Source: Enterobacter sp. ENT03
GTDB taxonomy: Bacteria; Pseudomonadota; Gammaproteobacteria; Enterobacterales; Enterobacteriaceae
Assembly (NCBI RefSeq): GCF_019218745.1
Contig: NZ_JAHUXA010000003.1
Location: 105,062 to 169,061, forward strand
DNA length: 64,000 nucleotides
Reading direction: 5' to 3'
Every line of letters begins with the position of its first letter. Position 1 is the stretch's first letter. Below are positions 1 to 7,919 of the stretch, piece after piece. Position numbers and translations under genes: made by a program. The notes under the pieces are model-generated. The model saw nothing but the letters and a program-made list of their open reading frames with translations. It searched no databases and had not been told where the DNA came from.

Positions 1-222
1 GACCTGAAACACGAGCACTGGCGTGAGAACGACGAGCAGTACCAGTACATGCGTCCTGAAACGCTGTTCGGTCCGAAGAAGTTCGAAGGCTATCTGCAAA
101 GCGCAACGCGCTGGGAAGCGAAGGGGCGCCCGGCGCGTGAAACGTGGAATAAAAACCAGGAGCGGGATGTTAATGCGATCACCGCCTGCGATAACAAGAT
201 TCCAGAGGGGTTCCGGGGATGA
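1..222 (+). CDS. Phage replication protein, C-terminal fragment
   Basis: The frame is open from base 1 and stops at 220-222, giving the last 73 residues of a protein that begins left of the window. Residues such as YMRPETLFG and KKFEGYL match the conserved phage C-terminal domain (Phg_2220_C type) found at the end of lambda O-like replication initiators. The stop overlaps the next start (ATGA at 219-222), so it is translationally coupled to the PerC-like gene. The role in origin binding or helicase loading is inferred from family and position only. Confidence 0.7.
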   Translation, partial: DLKHEHWRENDEQYQYMRPETLFGPKKFEGYLQSATRWEAKGRPARETWNKNQERDVNAITACDNKIPEGFRG

Positions 223-638
223 GTAACATTTCGAAGGTACTTGAATACATCAAAAACAACCCTGGCGTGTTGCCCTCTGAGGTCGCCGCTGCGCTGCCCC
301 ATATCAACAAAAGCACCGCCTTCGGGGCAGTCGAAAATCTCTGGCAGACCGGAAAAATACAGCGCGTAGAGAGCGCAGATGGCTTCCGCTATATGGTCGA
401 TCAGCGGGGGCTGAGCAGTAATAGCGTGCTGGCAGCACTCGAAAAGCGCGCTGTTGAGCTGGAGAACAAGAGACAGTGGCGTCGTGCTGCAACGCTGTGG
501 CTCCAGGCATATGACGCAGCAACCGTAAATGCAGATCGTGAAAAGTACCGTAAACGCCGGGCGCGCTGTCTGAGCGGAATGACCCGGGGTAAGCCGGATG
601 GCGGACAGGTCGCCGGTCACTATGTAGGGGGCAACTGA
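219..638 (+). CDS. PerC-family-like transcriptional regulator
   Basis: 139 residues. Residues 1-65 look like a winged helix (LEYIKNNPGVLPSEVAAAL and a STAFGAVENLWQTGKI helix-turn-helix), and residues 70-120 carry the PerC-type block (LEKRAVELENKRQWRRAATLW, split here as LEKRAVELENK and RQWRRAATLW, ending RKRRARCL). PerC-like proteins in phages can act on host virulence or fimbrial genes, but the target of this one is unknown. It overlaps both neighbours by a few bases, as is usual in a compact phage early operon. Confidence 0.7.
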   Translation: MSNISKVLEYIKNNPGVLPSEVAAALPHINKSTAFGAVENLWQTGKIQRVESADGFRYMVDQRGLSSNSVLAALEKRAVELENKRQWRRAATLWLQAYDAATVNADREKYRKRRARCLSGMTRGKPDGGQVAGHYVGGN

Positions 639-1525
639 TGTCTCTGGCCAATGAGTGCGGCACTGATACACCTGAGCTGGCAGCCCGCCGTGTATGGCGG
701 CGGCCGTTCCTGAAATGGGCTGGTGGTAAATATCACCAGTTGCCTGATATTGATCGCCTGATCCCTGCCGGCCTGCGCCTGATTGAGCCGTTTGTGGGTG
801 GTGGCTCAGTGTTCATCAACTCCGATAAGCACAGCTCCTTCCTGCTGGCGGACGTCAATGCGGACCTGATCCACCTCTATCAGATGCTGGCCGTGGCGCC
901 GGATGCAGTATTACGGCATGCCCGCCTGCTGTTTGGCTCTTTGAACAGCGCCGAAGGTTATGCTGCTGTCGCTGACGAGTTCAACGCGCAGCTGCTGGGC
1001 GGGCCGGAGCGCGCCGCCGCTTTCCTGTACCTGAATCGTCACTGCTTTAACGGGCTGATCCGGTACAACCTCGCAGGTAAATTTAACGTCGGCTGGGGTA
1101 AATACCCGAATCCGTATTTCCCGGAAAAGGAGATCGAGGCGTTTACAGCACTGGCGCATAACTGCGTATTCATGATCGCGGGGTATCGCCGCACGCTGTC
1201 GCTTGCGAGTGAGGGTGATGTCGTTTACTGCGATCCACCTTACGAGCCTTTACCCGGCACCAACGGTTTCACGAACTACGCCCCTGGCGGGTTTAACTGG
1301 GACGATCAGGTCGCGCTGGCAGAGTGTTGTGTTGCCGCCCACCAGCGTGGCGCCGCAGTTGTGATCAGTAACTCCAGCGCACCACGTATCACCGAGCTTT
1401 ACGCGCAGCATGGCTTCACGCTGCATCACGTTCGCGCCCGCCGCTCAATATCCAGCAAAAGCAGCACGCGTGAAACCGCAAACGACATTGTTGCCGTTCT
1501 CGGAGGGATGAACAGTGGAAAATAA
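638..1525 (+). CDS. dam: DNA adenine methyltransferase (Dam type)
   Basis: 295 residues of the D12 class N6-adenine methyltransferases. The AdoMet motif KWAGGK lies at residues 26-31, EPFVGGGSVF at 50-59 and the catalytic DPPY at 199-202, all intact. The family methylates the A of GATC, and a phage copy probably marks phage DNA against restriction or sets promoter methylation; the exact target site is inferred. Start ATG at 638 overlaps the previous stop by one base; its end overlaps the next gene by 11 bases. Confidence 0.92.
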   Translation: MSLANECGTDTPELAARRVWRRPFLKWAGGKYHQLPDIDRLIPAGLRLIEPFVGGGSVFINSDKHSSFLLADVNADLIHLYQMLAVAPDAVLRHARLLFGSLNSAEGYAAVADEFNAQLLGGPERAAAFLYLNRHCFNGLIRYNLAGKFNVGWGKYPNPYFPEKEIEAFTALAHNCVFMIAGYRRTLSLASEGDVVYCDPPYEPLPGTNGFTNYAPGGFNWDDQVALAECCVAAHQRGAAVVISNSSAPRITELYAQHGFTLHHVRARRSISSKSSTRETANDIVAVLGGMNSGK

Positions 1526-1841
1526 ACCTTTAACCGTTCGCCAGCGTGAAGTTTTCGATCTGCTGGTGGCTTTCCAGAAAACGCACGGCTACCCGCCTTC
1601 ACAAAAAGAAGTTGCCGACCTGATGGGGGCATCGTCAGCGAACGCGGCCACTGACATGTTGCGCGCACTCCAGCGCAAAGGCGCGATCAACCTGGTGCGT
1701 GGCGTGAGCCGGGGCATCTCGATAAACAGCCAAAGCGCAGAGGATGAGGCTATATCACTGCTGCGCTCGCTGGTGGCTGGCGATCAGCATGCACGTGAAG
1801 AAGCTCTCGCCTTTCTCGAAATGCGCGGGGTGCCCGTATGA
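1515..1841 (+). CDS. LexA-type DNA-binding domain protein without protease domain
   Basis: 108 residues from a GTG start at 1515. Residues 5-75 align with the LexA winged helix (LTVRQREVFDLL, GYPPSQKEVADLMG, SANAATDMLRALQRKGAI, GVSRGI). In LexA the recognition helix carries N41, E44 and E45; here N is kept but the two glutamates read T and D, so the operator preference may differ. The C-terminal S24 autoprotease of LexA is absent, replaced by about 30 helical residues, so it cannot self-cleave. Such short LexA-like proteins are common in lambdoid nin regions; their role is unproven. Confidence 0.8.
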   Translation: MENKPLTVRQREVFDLLVAFQKTHGYPPSQKEVADLMGASSANAATDMLRALQRKGAINLVRGVSRGISINSQSAEDEAISLLRSLVAGDQHAREEALAFLEMRGVPV

Positions 1842-2257
1842 AACTGACGCTGCCGTTCCCGCCGAGTGTTAACACCTACTGGCGCGCCCCAAATAAGGGG
1901 CCGCTGGCCGGTCGCCATCTCATCAGCGCCGCCGGGCGCAAATATCAGAGCGATGCCTGCGCGGCGATCATCGAGCAACTGCGCCGCTTACCGAAGCCGT
2001 CAGCGGAAGCCGCTTCCGTTGAAATAACCCTGTACCCGCCGGACGCCCGCCGCCGGGACATCGACAACTACAACAAAGCGCTATTTGACGCGCTGACGCA
2101 CGCTGGTGTCTGGGAGGACGACAGCCAGGTGAAACGAATGCTGGTGGAGTGGGGGCCAGTGATAAAGAAGGGAAGGGTAGAGATCACGATCAACCTTTTC
2201 AGGCCGGTAGTGGATGTACATACAGGTAAGGTTGAAAGTTATGCAAATCAGAATTAA
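1838..2257 (+). CDS. rusA: RusA Holliday junction resolvase
   Basis: 139 residues. The family signature LPFPPSVNTYWR opens the protein, and the acidic active site is visible as D74, D76 and D95 with K80 nearby (RRRDIDNYNK, EDDSQV), matching D70, D72, D91 and K76 of E. coli RusA. The dimeric enzyme cuts four-way DNA junctions, here probably to process phage recombination or replication intermediates before packaging. It overlaps the LexA-like gene by four bases (ATGA). Confidence 0.93.
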   Translation: MKLTLPFPPSVNTYWRAPNKGPLAGRHLISAAGRKYQSDACAAIIEQLRRLPKPSAEAASVEITLYPPDARRRDIDNYNKALFDALTHAGVWEDDSQVKRMLVEWGPVIKKGRVEITINLFRPVVDVHTGKVESYANQN

Positions 2258-2321
2258 GGTCGATATGTGCAAACGAAACGGGAGTGCAGTCCCGTTCGTA
2301 TCAAAAACCGTGGAGAACACT

Positions 2322-3119
2322 ATGAGTCAATTACTCGTGATTGACGGCGTTTCTGTACGCCGTGATATTTTTGGCCGTTACTGTCTGAACGATCTTCATC
2401 GCGCTGCTGGTGCTCAGGATAAACATAAGCCAGCGTTCTGGCTCCGGAACGAACAAACCGAACAATTAATAAGCGAGTTGCAAATTAGCAACTCGGACAC
2501 GCCTGATCCTGTCAGCGTCATCCGTGGCGGCAAAGAGCAGGGCAGTTACGTCTGTAAAGAGCTGGTTTATTCTTACGCTATGTGGATCAGCCCCCAGTTC
2601 AGCCTGAGGGTGATCCGGACGTTCGATGCAGCAGTAAACCAGCCGGTAACCACGCAGAGCCTGGCAGCCGACAAAATGCAGGCCGGCGTTATCCTGCTCG
2701 ACTTTATGCAGCGATCCCTGAACCTCTCCAACTCTTCCGTGCTCGGCGCCTGCCAGAAATTACAGGAGTCCGTGGGTCTTCCGAGCCTCGCCCCACAATA
2801 TGCTATCGACGCGCCGGCTGGTGCTCCCGATGGCTCAAGCCGCCCCACGCAATCCCTGAGCGCCCTGCTTAAAGCCAGCGGTATCCGTATGACGGCTTCG
2901 CTGGCATACCAGCAGCTGGCTAAGCTGGGGATCGTTGAGCAAAAAGAACGCCGTAGCCGGTCAGGTGCGAACGGCGTGAAGCGCTTCTGGTCGATGACCG
3001 CCAAAGGCTGCATGTACGGGAAGAACATCACCAGTCCGGCTAACCCGCGCGAGACGCAGCCGCATTTCTTCGAATCGAAATTTCCTGAGCTGCTGCGTCT
3101 GCTCGAAACCGTCCACTGA
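2322..3119 (+). CDS. KilA-N domain protein, antirepressor-like
   Basis: 265 residues from ATG 2322, preceded by GGAG at 2312-2315; the open frame extends further upstream but there overlaps rusA and has no ribosome site. Residues 1-105 are a KilA-N domain (GRYCLNDLHRAAG, KHKPAFWLRNEQT, GSYVCKELVYSYAMWIS). Residues 170-265 resemble the winged-helix tail of phage regulatory proteins (SALLKASGIRMTASLAYQQLAKLG). Such proteins often act as antirepressors or DNA-binding regulators. The target here is not evident. Confidence 0.8.
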   Translation: MSQLLVIDGVSVRRDIFGRYCLNDLHRAAGAQDKHKPAFWLRNEQTEQLISELQISNSDTPDPVSVIRGGKEQGSYVCKELVYSYAMWISPQFSLRVIRTFDAAVNQPVTTQSLAADKMQAGVILLDFMQRSLNLSNSSVLGACQKLQESVGLPSLAPQYAIDAPAGAPDGSSRPTQSLSALLKASGIRMTASLAYQQLAKLGIVEQKERRSRSGANGVKRFWSMTAKGCMYGKNITSPANPRETQPHFFESKFPELLRLLETVH

Positions 3120-3127
3120 GGTGATAC

Positions 3128-4117
3128 GTGAGAGCACTTCTGAAACCTGTAGTGGTCCGGGAGCTGGGTGTGGTGATGTTCCGTCCCGGAGCTGAGTTGC
3201 TGGCGCACTTCAGCCGCGGGCGCATGCTGCTGGAGAACGAACCGGAACGTCTGGCCGGGTTACCGTCCGGGCAAATCCCGCCCGCCGCGCAGCCACTGGC
3301 AGAAGATCCGATGCTGGTACCGGTGTTTGAAAACGAAAAGGTAATTGCTCGCGCCGGCGGCATGTCCGGTCTGGAAAACTGGCTGATGCGCGGCGGAGAA
3401 TGCCAGTATCCGCACGGCACCTACCATATGGAAAACGTGACGGCGTTTCATCATGCGCCCGGCGTGATCCGTGTCTGCTGGCACTGCGATAACACACTGC
3501 GCGGCCAGTTCACTGAGCGCCTAGCGGGCATCGCCCGGACGAACCTGGCGCAGTGGATCATTGAGTTCGTGCGGATGGCGCTGGGCTTTGATGATACCCA
3601 CCAGCTGACGATCCCGGAGCTGTGCTGGTGGCTGGTACGTAACGATCTGGCTGACGTTATTCCCGAAGAGCTGGCGCGCCATGCGTTACGCCTGCCGGTG
3701 GCAACCATTCCGTCGGTGTATCGCGAAAGTGAGTTGGTACCGGCCCCGGCGGCGGCCAGCATTATTGAGGAAAAAGCTAAGCAGGTGCTGGCACTGCGCA
3801 TCGATCCGGAATCGCCGGAATCCTTTATGCGCCGTCCGAAACGCCGGCGCTGGGAAAACGAGAAATACACCCGCTGGGCGAAGCAGCAGCCCTGTGCGTG
3901 CTGCGGTAATCAGGCAGATGATCCGCATCACATCATTGGCTACGGCCAGGGCGGAATGGGCACCAAAGCGCATGACCTGTTCGTGATACCGCTGTGCAGA
4001 GCGCATCACGACGAGTTGCACGCTGACATGAAGGCGTTTGAAGAAAAATATGGCACGCAGCCCGAGCTGCTGCTGAAGACATTAGACCGCGCGCTGGCGA
4101 TCGGCGTACTGGCGTAA
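3128..4117 (+). CDS. DUF968 family, HNH-like zinc nuclease candidate
   Basis: 329 residues from GTG 3128, a few bases after the KilA-N gene. The C-terminal 80 residues are the diagnostic DUF968 region: a CACCG zinc knuckle, then DDPHHIIGYGQGGMGTKAHD and LCRAHHDELHAD, a pattern of cysteines and histidines like HNH endonucleases. The N-terminal 230 residues have no motif I recognise. The family always sits just before antiterminator Q in lambdoid phages, which fits a role in recombination or DNA processing, but no activity is proven. Confidence 0.82.
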   Translation: MRALLKPVVVRELGVVMFRPGAELLAHFSRGRMLLENEPERLAGLPSGQIPPAAQPLAEDPMLVPVFENEKVIARAGGMSGLENWLMRGGECQYPHGTYHMENVTAFHHAPGVIRVCWHCDNTLRGQFTERLAGIARTNLAQWIIEFVRMALGFDDTHQLTIPELCWWLVRNDLADVIPEELARHALRLPVATIPSVYRESELVPAPAAASIIEEKAKQVLALRIDPESPESFMRRPKRRRWENEKYTRWAKQQPCACCGNQADDPHHIIGYGQGGMGTKAHDLFVIPLCRAHHDELHADMKAFEEKYGTQPELLLKTLDRALAIGVLA

Positions 4118-4134
4118 CTTAGTGGAGAGAATTG

Positions 4135-4482
4135 ATGCGTGATATGTACGAAGTAATGGATTTGTGGGGTGCCTGGGCTGCTTCAGATCATAGTGGAGTA
4201 GATTGGCAGCCAATTGCTGCAGGGTTTAAAGGCCTGCTTCCACACGGAAAGAAATCACGGAATCAGTGTGATGAAGACACAGGCATTATGATCGATGGAT
4301 GTGTCGCTCGTTTGCGTAAATATAAAGCCGAAGAATATGAGCTTGTTATTGCTCATTTTGTGATTGGCATATCGTTAAGGACAATTGCTAAAAAGCGAAA
4401 GTGTTCAGATGGAACAATAAGAAAGGAGCTACAGACTGCTCTTGGGTTCATTCAGGGGGTGCATTCTATGCTAACATTGTAA
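4135..4482 (+). CDS. Late gene antiterminator Q (PF06530 type)
   Basis: 115 residues from ATG 4135 (GGAGAG at 4122-4127; a TTG lies just upstream). The sequence matches the phage antitermination Q family: LWGAWAASDHSGVDW, IAAGFKGLLP, IDGCVARLRKYK and the helix-turn-helix ISLRTIAKKRKCSDGTIRKE. Q proteins load on RNA polymerase paused at the late promoter and let it read through the following terminator into lysis and head genes. The likely target terminator is at 5991-6014. The inserted reverse unit 4505-5841 separates the Q gene from it. Confidence 0.88.
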   Translation: MRDMYEVMDLWGAWAASDHSGVDWQPIAAGFKGLLPHGKKSRNQCDEDTGIMIDGCVARLRKYKAEEYELVIAHFVIGISLRTIAKKRKCSDGTIRKELQTALGFIQGVHSMLTL

Positions 4483-4488
4483 GGTTGA

Positions 4489-4511
4489 AAGCCGCGTAAG
4501 CGGCTTATTTT
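4489..4511. terminator. Bidirectional terminator between Q and the reverse-strand unit
   Basis: Perfect 7-bp stem AAGCCGC / GCGGCTT with loop GTAA, followed on the plus strand by TATTTTG. It follows the Q stop by six bases, and the stop codon of the reverse gene at 4505 lies in the stem, so it can end both converging transcripts. Confidence 0.75.
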
Positions 4512-4990
4512 GTGTTAAGTTCGCGTTTTTCTCTGAATAGCTCTTTGATTTTTAATGGTATGAAAGTGGATTGAATAAATGAAAAGCATGTAAGAAATGC
4601 AATCATATGCCCTACCACTGTTTTTACTAAAACCAACAGCCCTGACGTATTATTCTTATCTTTTGATATAAGATAGAAAATAAAAATTAATGCTAATGTT
4701 AAAATATATAGCAAAAATAGAAGATAGTATTTATTGAATCTCATTAAGAATCTTTTTTCTTGGTTTGCTGCGTCAAGGGCGCTTATGTTTGTCATTATTG
4801 TGGAGTTTTCCCCAGACATTGTAATTACTAATAGTAAAAAACCAGATAGTATGGAGAATACATTTGCCACCAAATTTAGGGCATCAGTGTTATTGGTCAA
4901 ACTTCCAGTGAGAAAGTAAGAAAAACTAACCGAGGCTAAAATGTTCAGTGCCGAGATAGACAAACCTGTTTTATCAATGTTTCTGAACAT
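4505..4990 (-). CDS. Four-helix membrane protein, RexB-like layout
   Basis: 161 residues, AT-rich. Four hydrophobic segments are clear at about residues 14-31, 38-58, 88-108 and 119-141, with charged loops and a basic tail. A strong ribosome site (AAAGGAGG) stands before ATG 4990. It lies 29 bases after the 273-residue gene in the same operon, read against the late phage genes. I recognise no family by sequence. The order, a soluble protein of about 275 residues then a small four-helix membrane protein expressed in the lysogen, is that of lambda rexA-rexB, where RexB is an ion channel opened by RexA to abort superinfection. That function is an analogy, not shown homology. Confidence 0.75.
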   Translation of the reverse strand: MFRNIDKTGLSISALNILASVSFSYFLTGSLTNNTDALNLVANVFSILSGFLLLVITMSGENSTIMTNISALDAANQEKRFLMRFNKYYLLFLLYILTLALIFIFYLISKDKNNTSGLLVLVKTVVGHMIAFLTCFSFIQSTFIPLKIKELFREKRELNTK

Positions 4991-5019
4991 ACAAGCCTCC
5001 TTTTGTTTGACTGTCTCAA

Positions 5020-5841
5020 TTATAGCTCTTTTGTAGCAAAATCAAGAAGGATTTCTTTTGCATATTTCGCATTTATAGACTTAGAACCATAAGGCACAGT
5101 ATAATAAGTTTTGGTAAGTTTCAAATCATCACCAAAAATTTTCTCGCCTTTTTTGGTTTCAATATAAAAATCTGAGTCTAAATCACTGATCCAATTAGCT
5201 GGATTTGATTCTATGGATTGTGCTAAATCTGCATTACCTTTAGCATCAATTGTAAAATGACCTGAAATACCCTTCGCTTTGAGTTGAGGTTCTTTCTGAA
5301 ATAAAGAACCAATCATGCTAGGAGGTTTAACGAAATCAGATTCATCTACACTTATATTCAAATGTAAAGCCTTTAACTTATCATCTTTTATCCGTTGTAT
5401 TACTGCTTTTTGCAATATGGCAGTTGGGGTTACATCAATACCAAATTGCTCGAGTATTTTTGCAATTTTCACTTCACACCAATTTGTTGAGATTTGCATT
5501 AATGATGCAAGGCGATTGTCTTTTATTAAAAGAAAAGCATGGAGGTCATCAAGGTTTTCGACATCTAATAAGTCGCTTGAAGATGGAAGCAAAGGAGAGA
5601 TAGATACCTGAGCTTTAGGGTTATATAGCGCAACATGAATATAATGTTGATTATTTCTAGTTTCAAACTCTTTAACTTTAAGGTGCTTTTCGCTAGAAAT
5701 TTTTATGACAGAGTTTACTTTAATCTTTGTCGATTTAGAAATCTGATCAAAAAGAATATCAGTGGTTGTTGTGTTTACTTTGAAACCCCTAACAAGACAC
5801 TTCTTAGAGAGCCCATCCTTTTTTGTATAAGAAAAATTCAT
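5020..5841 (-). CDS. Unknown soluble protein, first gene of RexAB-like unit
   Basis: 273 residues, no signal peptide or membrane segment, AT-rich and lysine-rich in contrast with flanking phage genes. No motif is recognised. Residues 105-175 hold a helical stretch (NWCEVKIAKILEQFGIDVTP) and residues 195-250 look beta-rich. ATG 5841 has AGGGA upstream and a near-consensus promoter ends about 30 bases before it. It is followed after 29 bases by the four-helix membrane protein. Size, order, partner and lysogenic expression resemble RexA (279 residues). A role in exclusion of other phages is a guess from layout. Confidence 0.72.
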   Translation of the reverse strand: MNFSYTKKDGLSKKCLVRGFKVNTTTTDILFDQISKSTKIKVNSVIKISSEKHLKVKEFETRNNQHYIHVALYNPKAQVSISPLLPSSSDLLDVENLDDLHAFLLIKDNRLASLMQISTNWCEVKIAKILEQFGIDVTPTAILQKAVIQRIKDDKLKALHLNISVDESDFVKPPSMIGSLFQKEPQLKAKGISGHFTIDAKGNADLAQSIESNPANWISDLDSDFYIETKKGEKIFGDDLKLTKTYYTVPYGSKSINAKYAKEILLDFATKEL

Positions 5842-5871
5842 AAAAATCCCTAGTTTCTGAGTGGAAAAAAT

Positions 5872-5900
5872 ATTGTAATCAAATGCTAACGCGTACGCAA
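5872..5900 (-). promoter_or_regulatory. Sigma-70 promoter for the reverse two-gene unit
   Basis: Reading the minus strand, TTGCGT (5895-5900) and TACAAT (5872-5877) are separated by exactly 17 bases. The initiation point would fall about 25 bases before the ATG at 5841. The spacer contains the 8-bp palindrome GCGTACGC. The promoter looks constitutive, as expected for a gene expressed from a resting prophage. Confidence 0.75.
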
Positions 5901-5990
5901 AAACTATCGTAACCTGTTAAGAGTGGTTTCTTCGCCACGGACTTAAAACCATTTCTTAACCTCGTTGTTGCGAGGACTTATCTTTATGAG

Positions 5991-6014
5991 GGCTGCCTAA
6001 GGGCGGCCTTTTTT
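5991..6014 (+). terminator. Terminator ahead of lysis genes, likely Q target
   Basis: Stem GGCTGCC / GGGCGGCC (one G-U pair, loop TAAG region) followed by six T. It stands in the 220-base gap between the reverse unit and the first holin, where lambdoid phages keep the late promoter and its Q-sensitive terminator. A second small hairpin CTCG-TTGTTG-CGAG lies at 5961-5974. I could not identify the late promoter with confidence in 5901-5990. Confidence 0.65.
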
Positions 6015-6060
6015 ATTTCCCCTCACCTGAGAGGATCCACAGCAATGACGAGGGGGCTAA

Positions 6061-6441
6061 ATGTCCGAACCTGTATCCGGATCTGTTGCAGCGGCTAGTG
6101 CATTAACGGGGGCCAGCATTTATGGATTACTGACCGGCACAGACTATGGTGTTGTGTTCGGCGCGTTCGCTGGTGCCGTTTTCTACGTGGCCACTGCGGC
6201 AGACCTGACGATTTTCCGCCGATCTGCATACTTCATCGTTTCCTATTTTGCCGGGGTATATGGTTCCGGGCTGGTGGGCTCCTGGCTCGCCAGCATGACC
6301 AGTTACAACGACAAGCCGCTTGATGCTCTGGGCGCTGTTCTCCTGTCCGCCGTTGCTATCAAGACACTCACGTTTTTCAGTGAGCAGGATCCGCTGACGT
6401 TATTGCAAAGGTGGAGAGGAGGAACCAATGGTAATAAGTGA
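6061..6441 (+). CDS. Phage holin, first lysis gene
   Basis: 126 residues with three or four hydrophobic stretches (about 8-30, 33-50, 58-80 and 88-105) and a short charged tail ([10 protein letters not shown]). The sequence matches the putative phage holin family found in many enteric prophages ahead of a GH19 endolysin. Holins gather in the inner membrane and open it at a set time to release the endolysin. It overlaps the second holin by 14 bases. Confidence 0.8.
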   Translation: MSEPVSGSVAAASALTGASIYGLLTGTDYGVVFGAFAGAVFYVATAADLTIFRRSAYFIVSYFAGVYGSGLVGSWLASMTSYNDKPLDALGAVLLSAVAIKTLTFFSEQDPLTLLQRWRGGTNGNK

Positions 6442-6712
6442 TCCTCTGGTGCTGACCAACGTAATGACATGCACCGCGATTGTTCTGCGCCTGATGATGT
6501 TCCGTAAGCCGGGCGGAAAACATAACTGGTGGGCGTCCTGGCTGGCGTACCTGATTATCCTGGCGTATGCCTCGGTGCCGTTCCGCTTCCTGTTCGATTT
6601 CTATTTCCACGCCCACTGGGCGACCGTCACTATCAACTTAATCATCTGCGCCGCCGTGTTCAGGGCACGGGGTAATGTGGCGCAGCTGTTCCAGGTACTG
6701 AGGCCAGAATGA
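6428..6712 (+). CDS. Second holin-like membrane protein (phage_holin_3_7 type)
   Basis: 94 residues with three hydrophobic helices (about 6-24, 34-55 and 64-82) and a [15 protein letters not shown] motif typical of the HP1/phage_holin_3_7 group. It overlaps its neighbours at both ends. Two adjacent holin-type genes are usual in this phage group; the pair may act as holin and antiholin, but which is which cannot be told from the sequence. Confidence 0.75.
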   Translation: MVISDPLVLTNVMTCTAIVLRLMMFRKPGGKHNWWASWLAYLIILAYASVPFRFLFDFYFHAHWATVTINLIICAAVFRARGNVAQLFQVLRPE

Positions 6713-7335
6713 ACCAGACACAATTTCAACGGGCGGCTAATCTCAGCGCCAGTTTAGCCGCGCGCTGGTTTCCGCACATCGATGCGGCGATGCGTGAATT
6801 CGGCATCACCGAACCGGTGCAACAGGCCATGTTCATTGCGCAGGTAGGCCACGAATCAACGGGCTTTACCGCGCTGGTAGAAAGCTTCAATTACAGCGTG
6901 GCAGGGCTGGCCGGTTTCATCCGCGCAGGGCGTATCACGCAGGACCAGGCGAATATGCTTGGCCGCCGCGCTGGTGAATCCTCTTTGCCACTGGAGCGAC
7001 AGCGGGCGATCGCAAATTTGGTCTACAACAAACGCAATGGCAACAAAGGTCCACAGGATGGCTGGAAATATCGCGGTCGCGGTCTGATTCAGATCACCGG
7101 GCTGGAGAATTACCGCAAATGCGGTGCCGCCCTGAAACTTGATCTGGTCACTACGCCTGAACTGCTGGCGGAAGACCGCCACGCAGCCCGATCAGCGGCA
7201 TGGTTCTTTGCCACCAGCGGTTGCATGCGGTATCCTGGCGATGTGGTGCGGGTGACGCAGATCATCAACGGTGGGCAAAACGGCATTGATGACCGCACCA
7301 AGCGTTATGAGGTAGCGCGGCGGGCACTGGCATGA
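6709..7335 (+). CDS. Endolysin, glycoside hydrolase family 19
   Basis: 208 residues with the GH19 chitinase-like lysozyme fold: [16 protein letters not shown] carries the catalytic glutamate, and [18 protein letters not shown] is the family signature. The enzyme cuts the glycan strands of peptidoglycan. No signal peptide is seen, so release depends on the upstream holins. ATGA overlap with the second holin and with Rz shows a tightly coupled lysis cassette. Confidence 0.93.
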   Translation: MNQTQFQRAANLSASLAARWFPHIDAAMREFGITEPVQQAMFIAQVGHESTGFTALVESFNYSVAGLAGFIRAGRITQDQANMLGRRAGESSLPLERQRAIANLVYNKRNGNKGPQDGWKYRGRGLIQITGLENYRKCGAALKLDLVTTPELLAEDRHAARSAAWFFATSGCMRYPGDVVRVTQIINGGQNGIDDRTKRYEVARRALA

Positions 7336-7799
7336 ACCTCGCCTTCCTGAAGGCAGGGTGGAAACCGCTGGTTGTACTGGTGGTGTTCATTCTCCAGCTG
7401 GTGGCTGCCTTCCATTATTACGATAAAGCTGCTGACCAGCAGCACCGCGCCGATACCGCCGAACACAACCTGAAGCTGGCGACGGACACCATTACCGACA
7501 TGCAAACTCGCCAGCGTGAAGTGGCTGCGCTCGATACCAAATACACGAAGGAGCTGGCAGATGCCCAGGAAACTATTGATCAGCTTGAGCGTGATGTTTC
7601 TGCTGGGCGTAAGCGGCTGCGGCTCAACGCCACATGCCCAGAGAACGGAGCGGCCAGCGCCACCAGCGTGGATGATGGCACCGGCCCCAGACTTGCTTAC
7701 GCCGCTGAACGGGATTATTTTCTACTCAGACAACGAAGCCAAACGATAACCACCCAGCTTAAGGGATTGCAGGAGTATGTGAAAACCCAGTGTAATTAA
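7332..7799 (+). CDS. Rz-like inner-membrane spanin
   Basis: 155 residues: one N-terminal membrane anchor (about 11-28) and a long periplasmic coiled coil (about 40-100), the build of i-spanins. It pairs with the o-spanin encoded inside it to fuse inner and outer membranes in the last step of lysis. It overlaps the endolysin gene by four bases. Confidence 0.88.
   Translation: MNLAFLKAGWKPLVVLVVFILQLVAAFHYYDKAADQQHRADTAEHNLKLATDTITDMQTRQREVAALDTKYTKELADAQETIDQLERDVSAGRKRLRLNATCPENGAASATSVDDGTGPRLAYAAERDYFLLRQRSQTITTQLKGLQEYVKTQCN
7561..7749 (+). CDS. Rz1-like outer-membrane spanin lipoprotein, nested in Rz
   Basis: 62 residues in the +1 frame wholly inside Rz. Start ATG 7561 has AAGGAG at 7548-7553. 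A lipoprotein signal ([20 protein letters not shown]) puts the lipid-bearing cysteine at residue 20. The mature part is short and proline-rich ([15 protein letters not shown]), as in lambda Rz1. An upstream in-frame ATG at 7516 would spoil the signal peptide and is not chosen. Confidence 0.88.
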   Translation: MPRKLLISLSVMFLLGVSGCGSTPHAQRTERPAPPAWMMAPAPDLLTPLNGIIFYSDNEAKR

Positions 7800-7919
7800 G
7801 ATAGAAAGCACTAAAAAAAGTGCGAATTTCAATTAAAATCTTTTATCTAAATGATTAAAAAAATCATTAATATTTGTGTGGTTTATCTGGGATGATAAGA
7901 AAAAAACATGGGAATGAAA

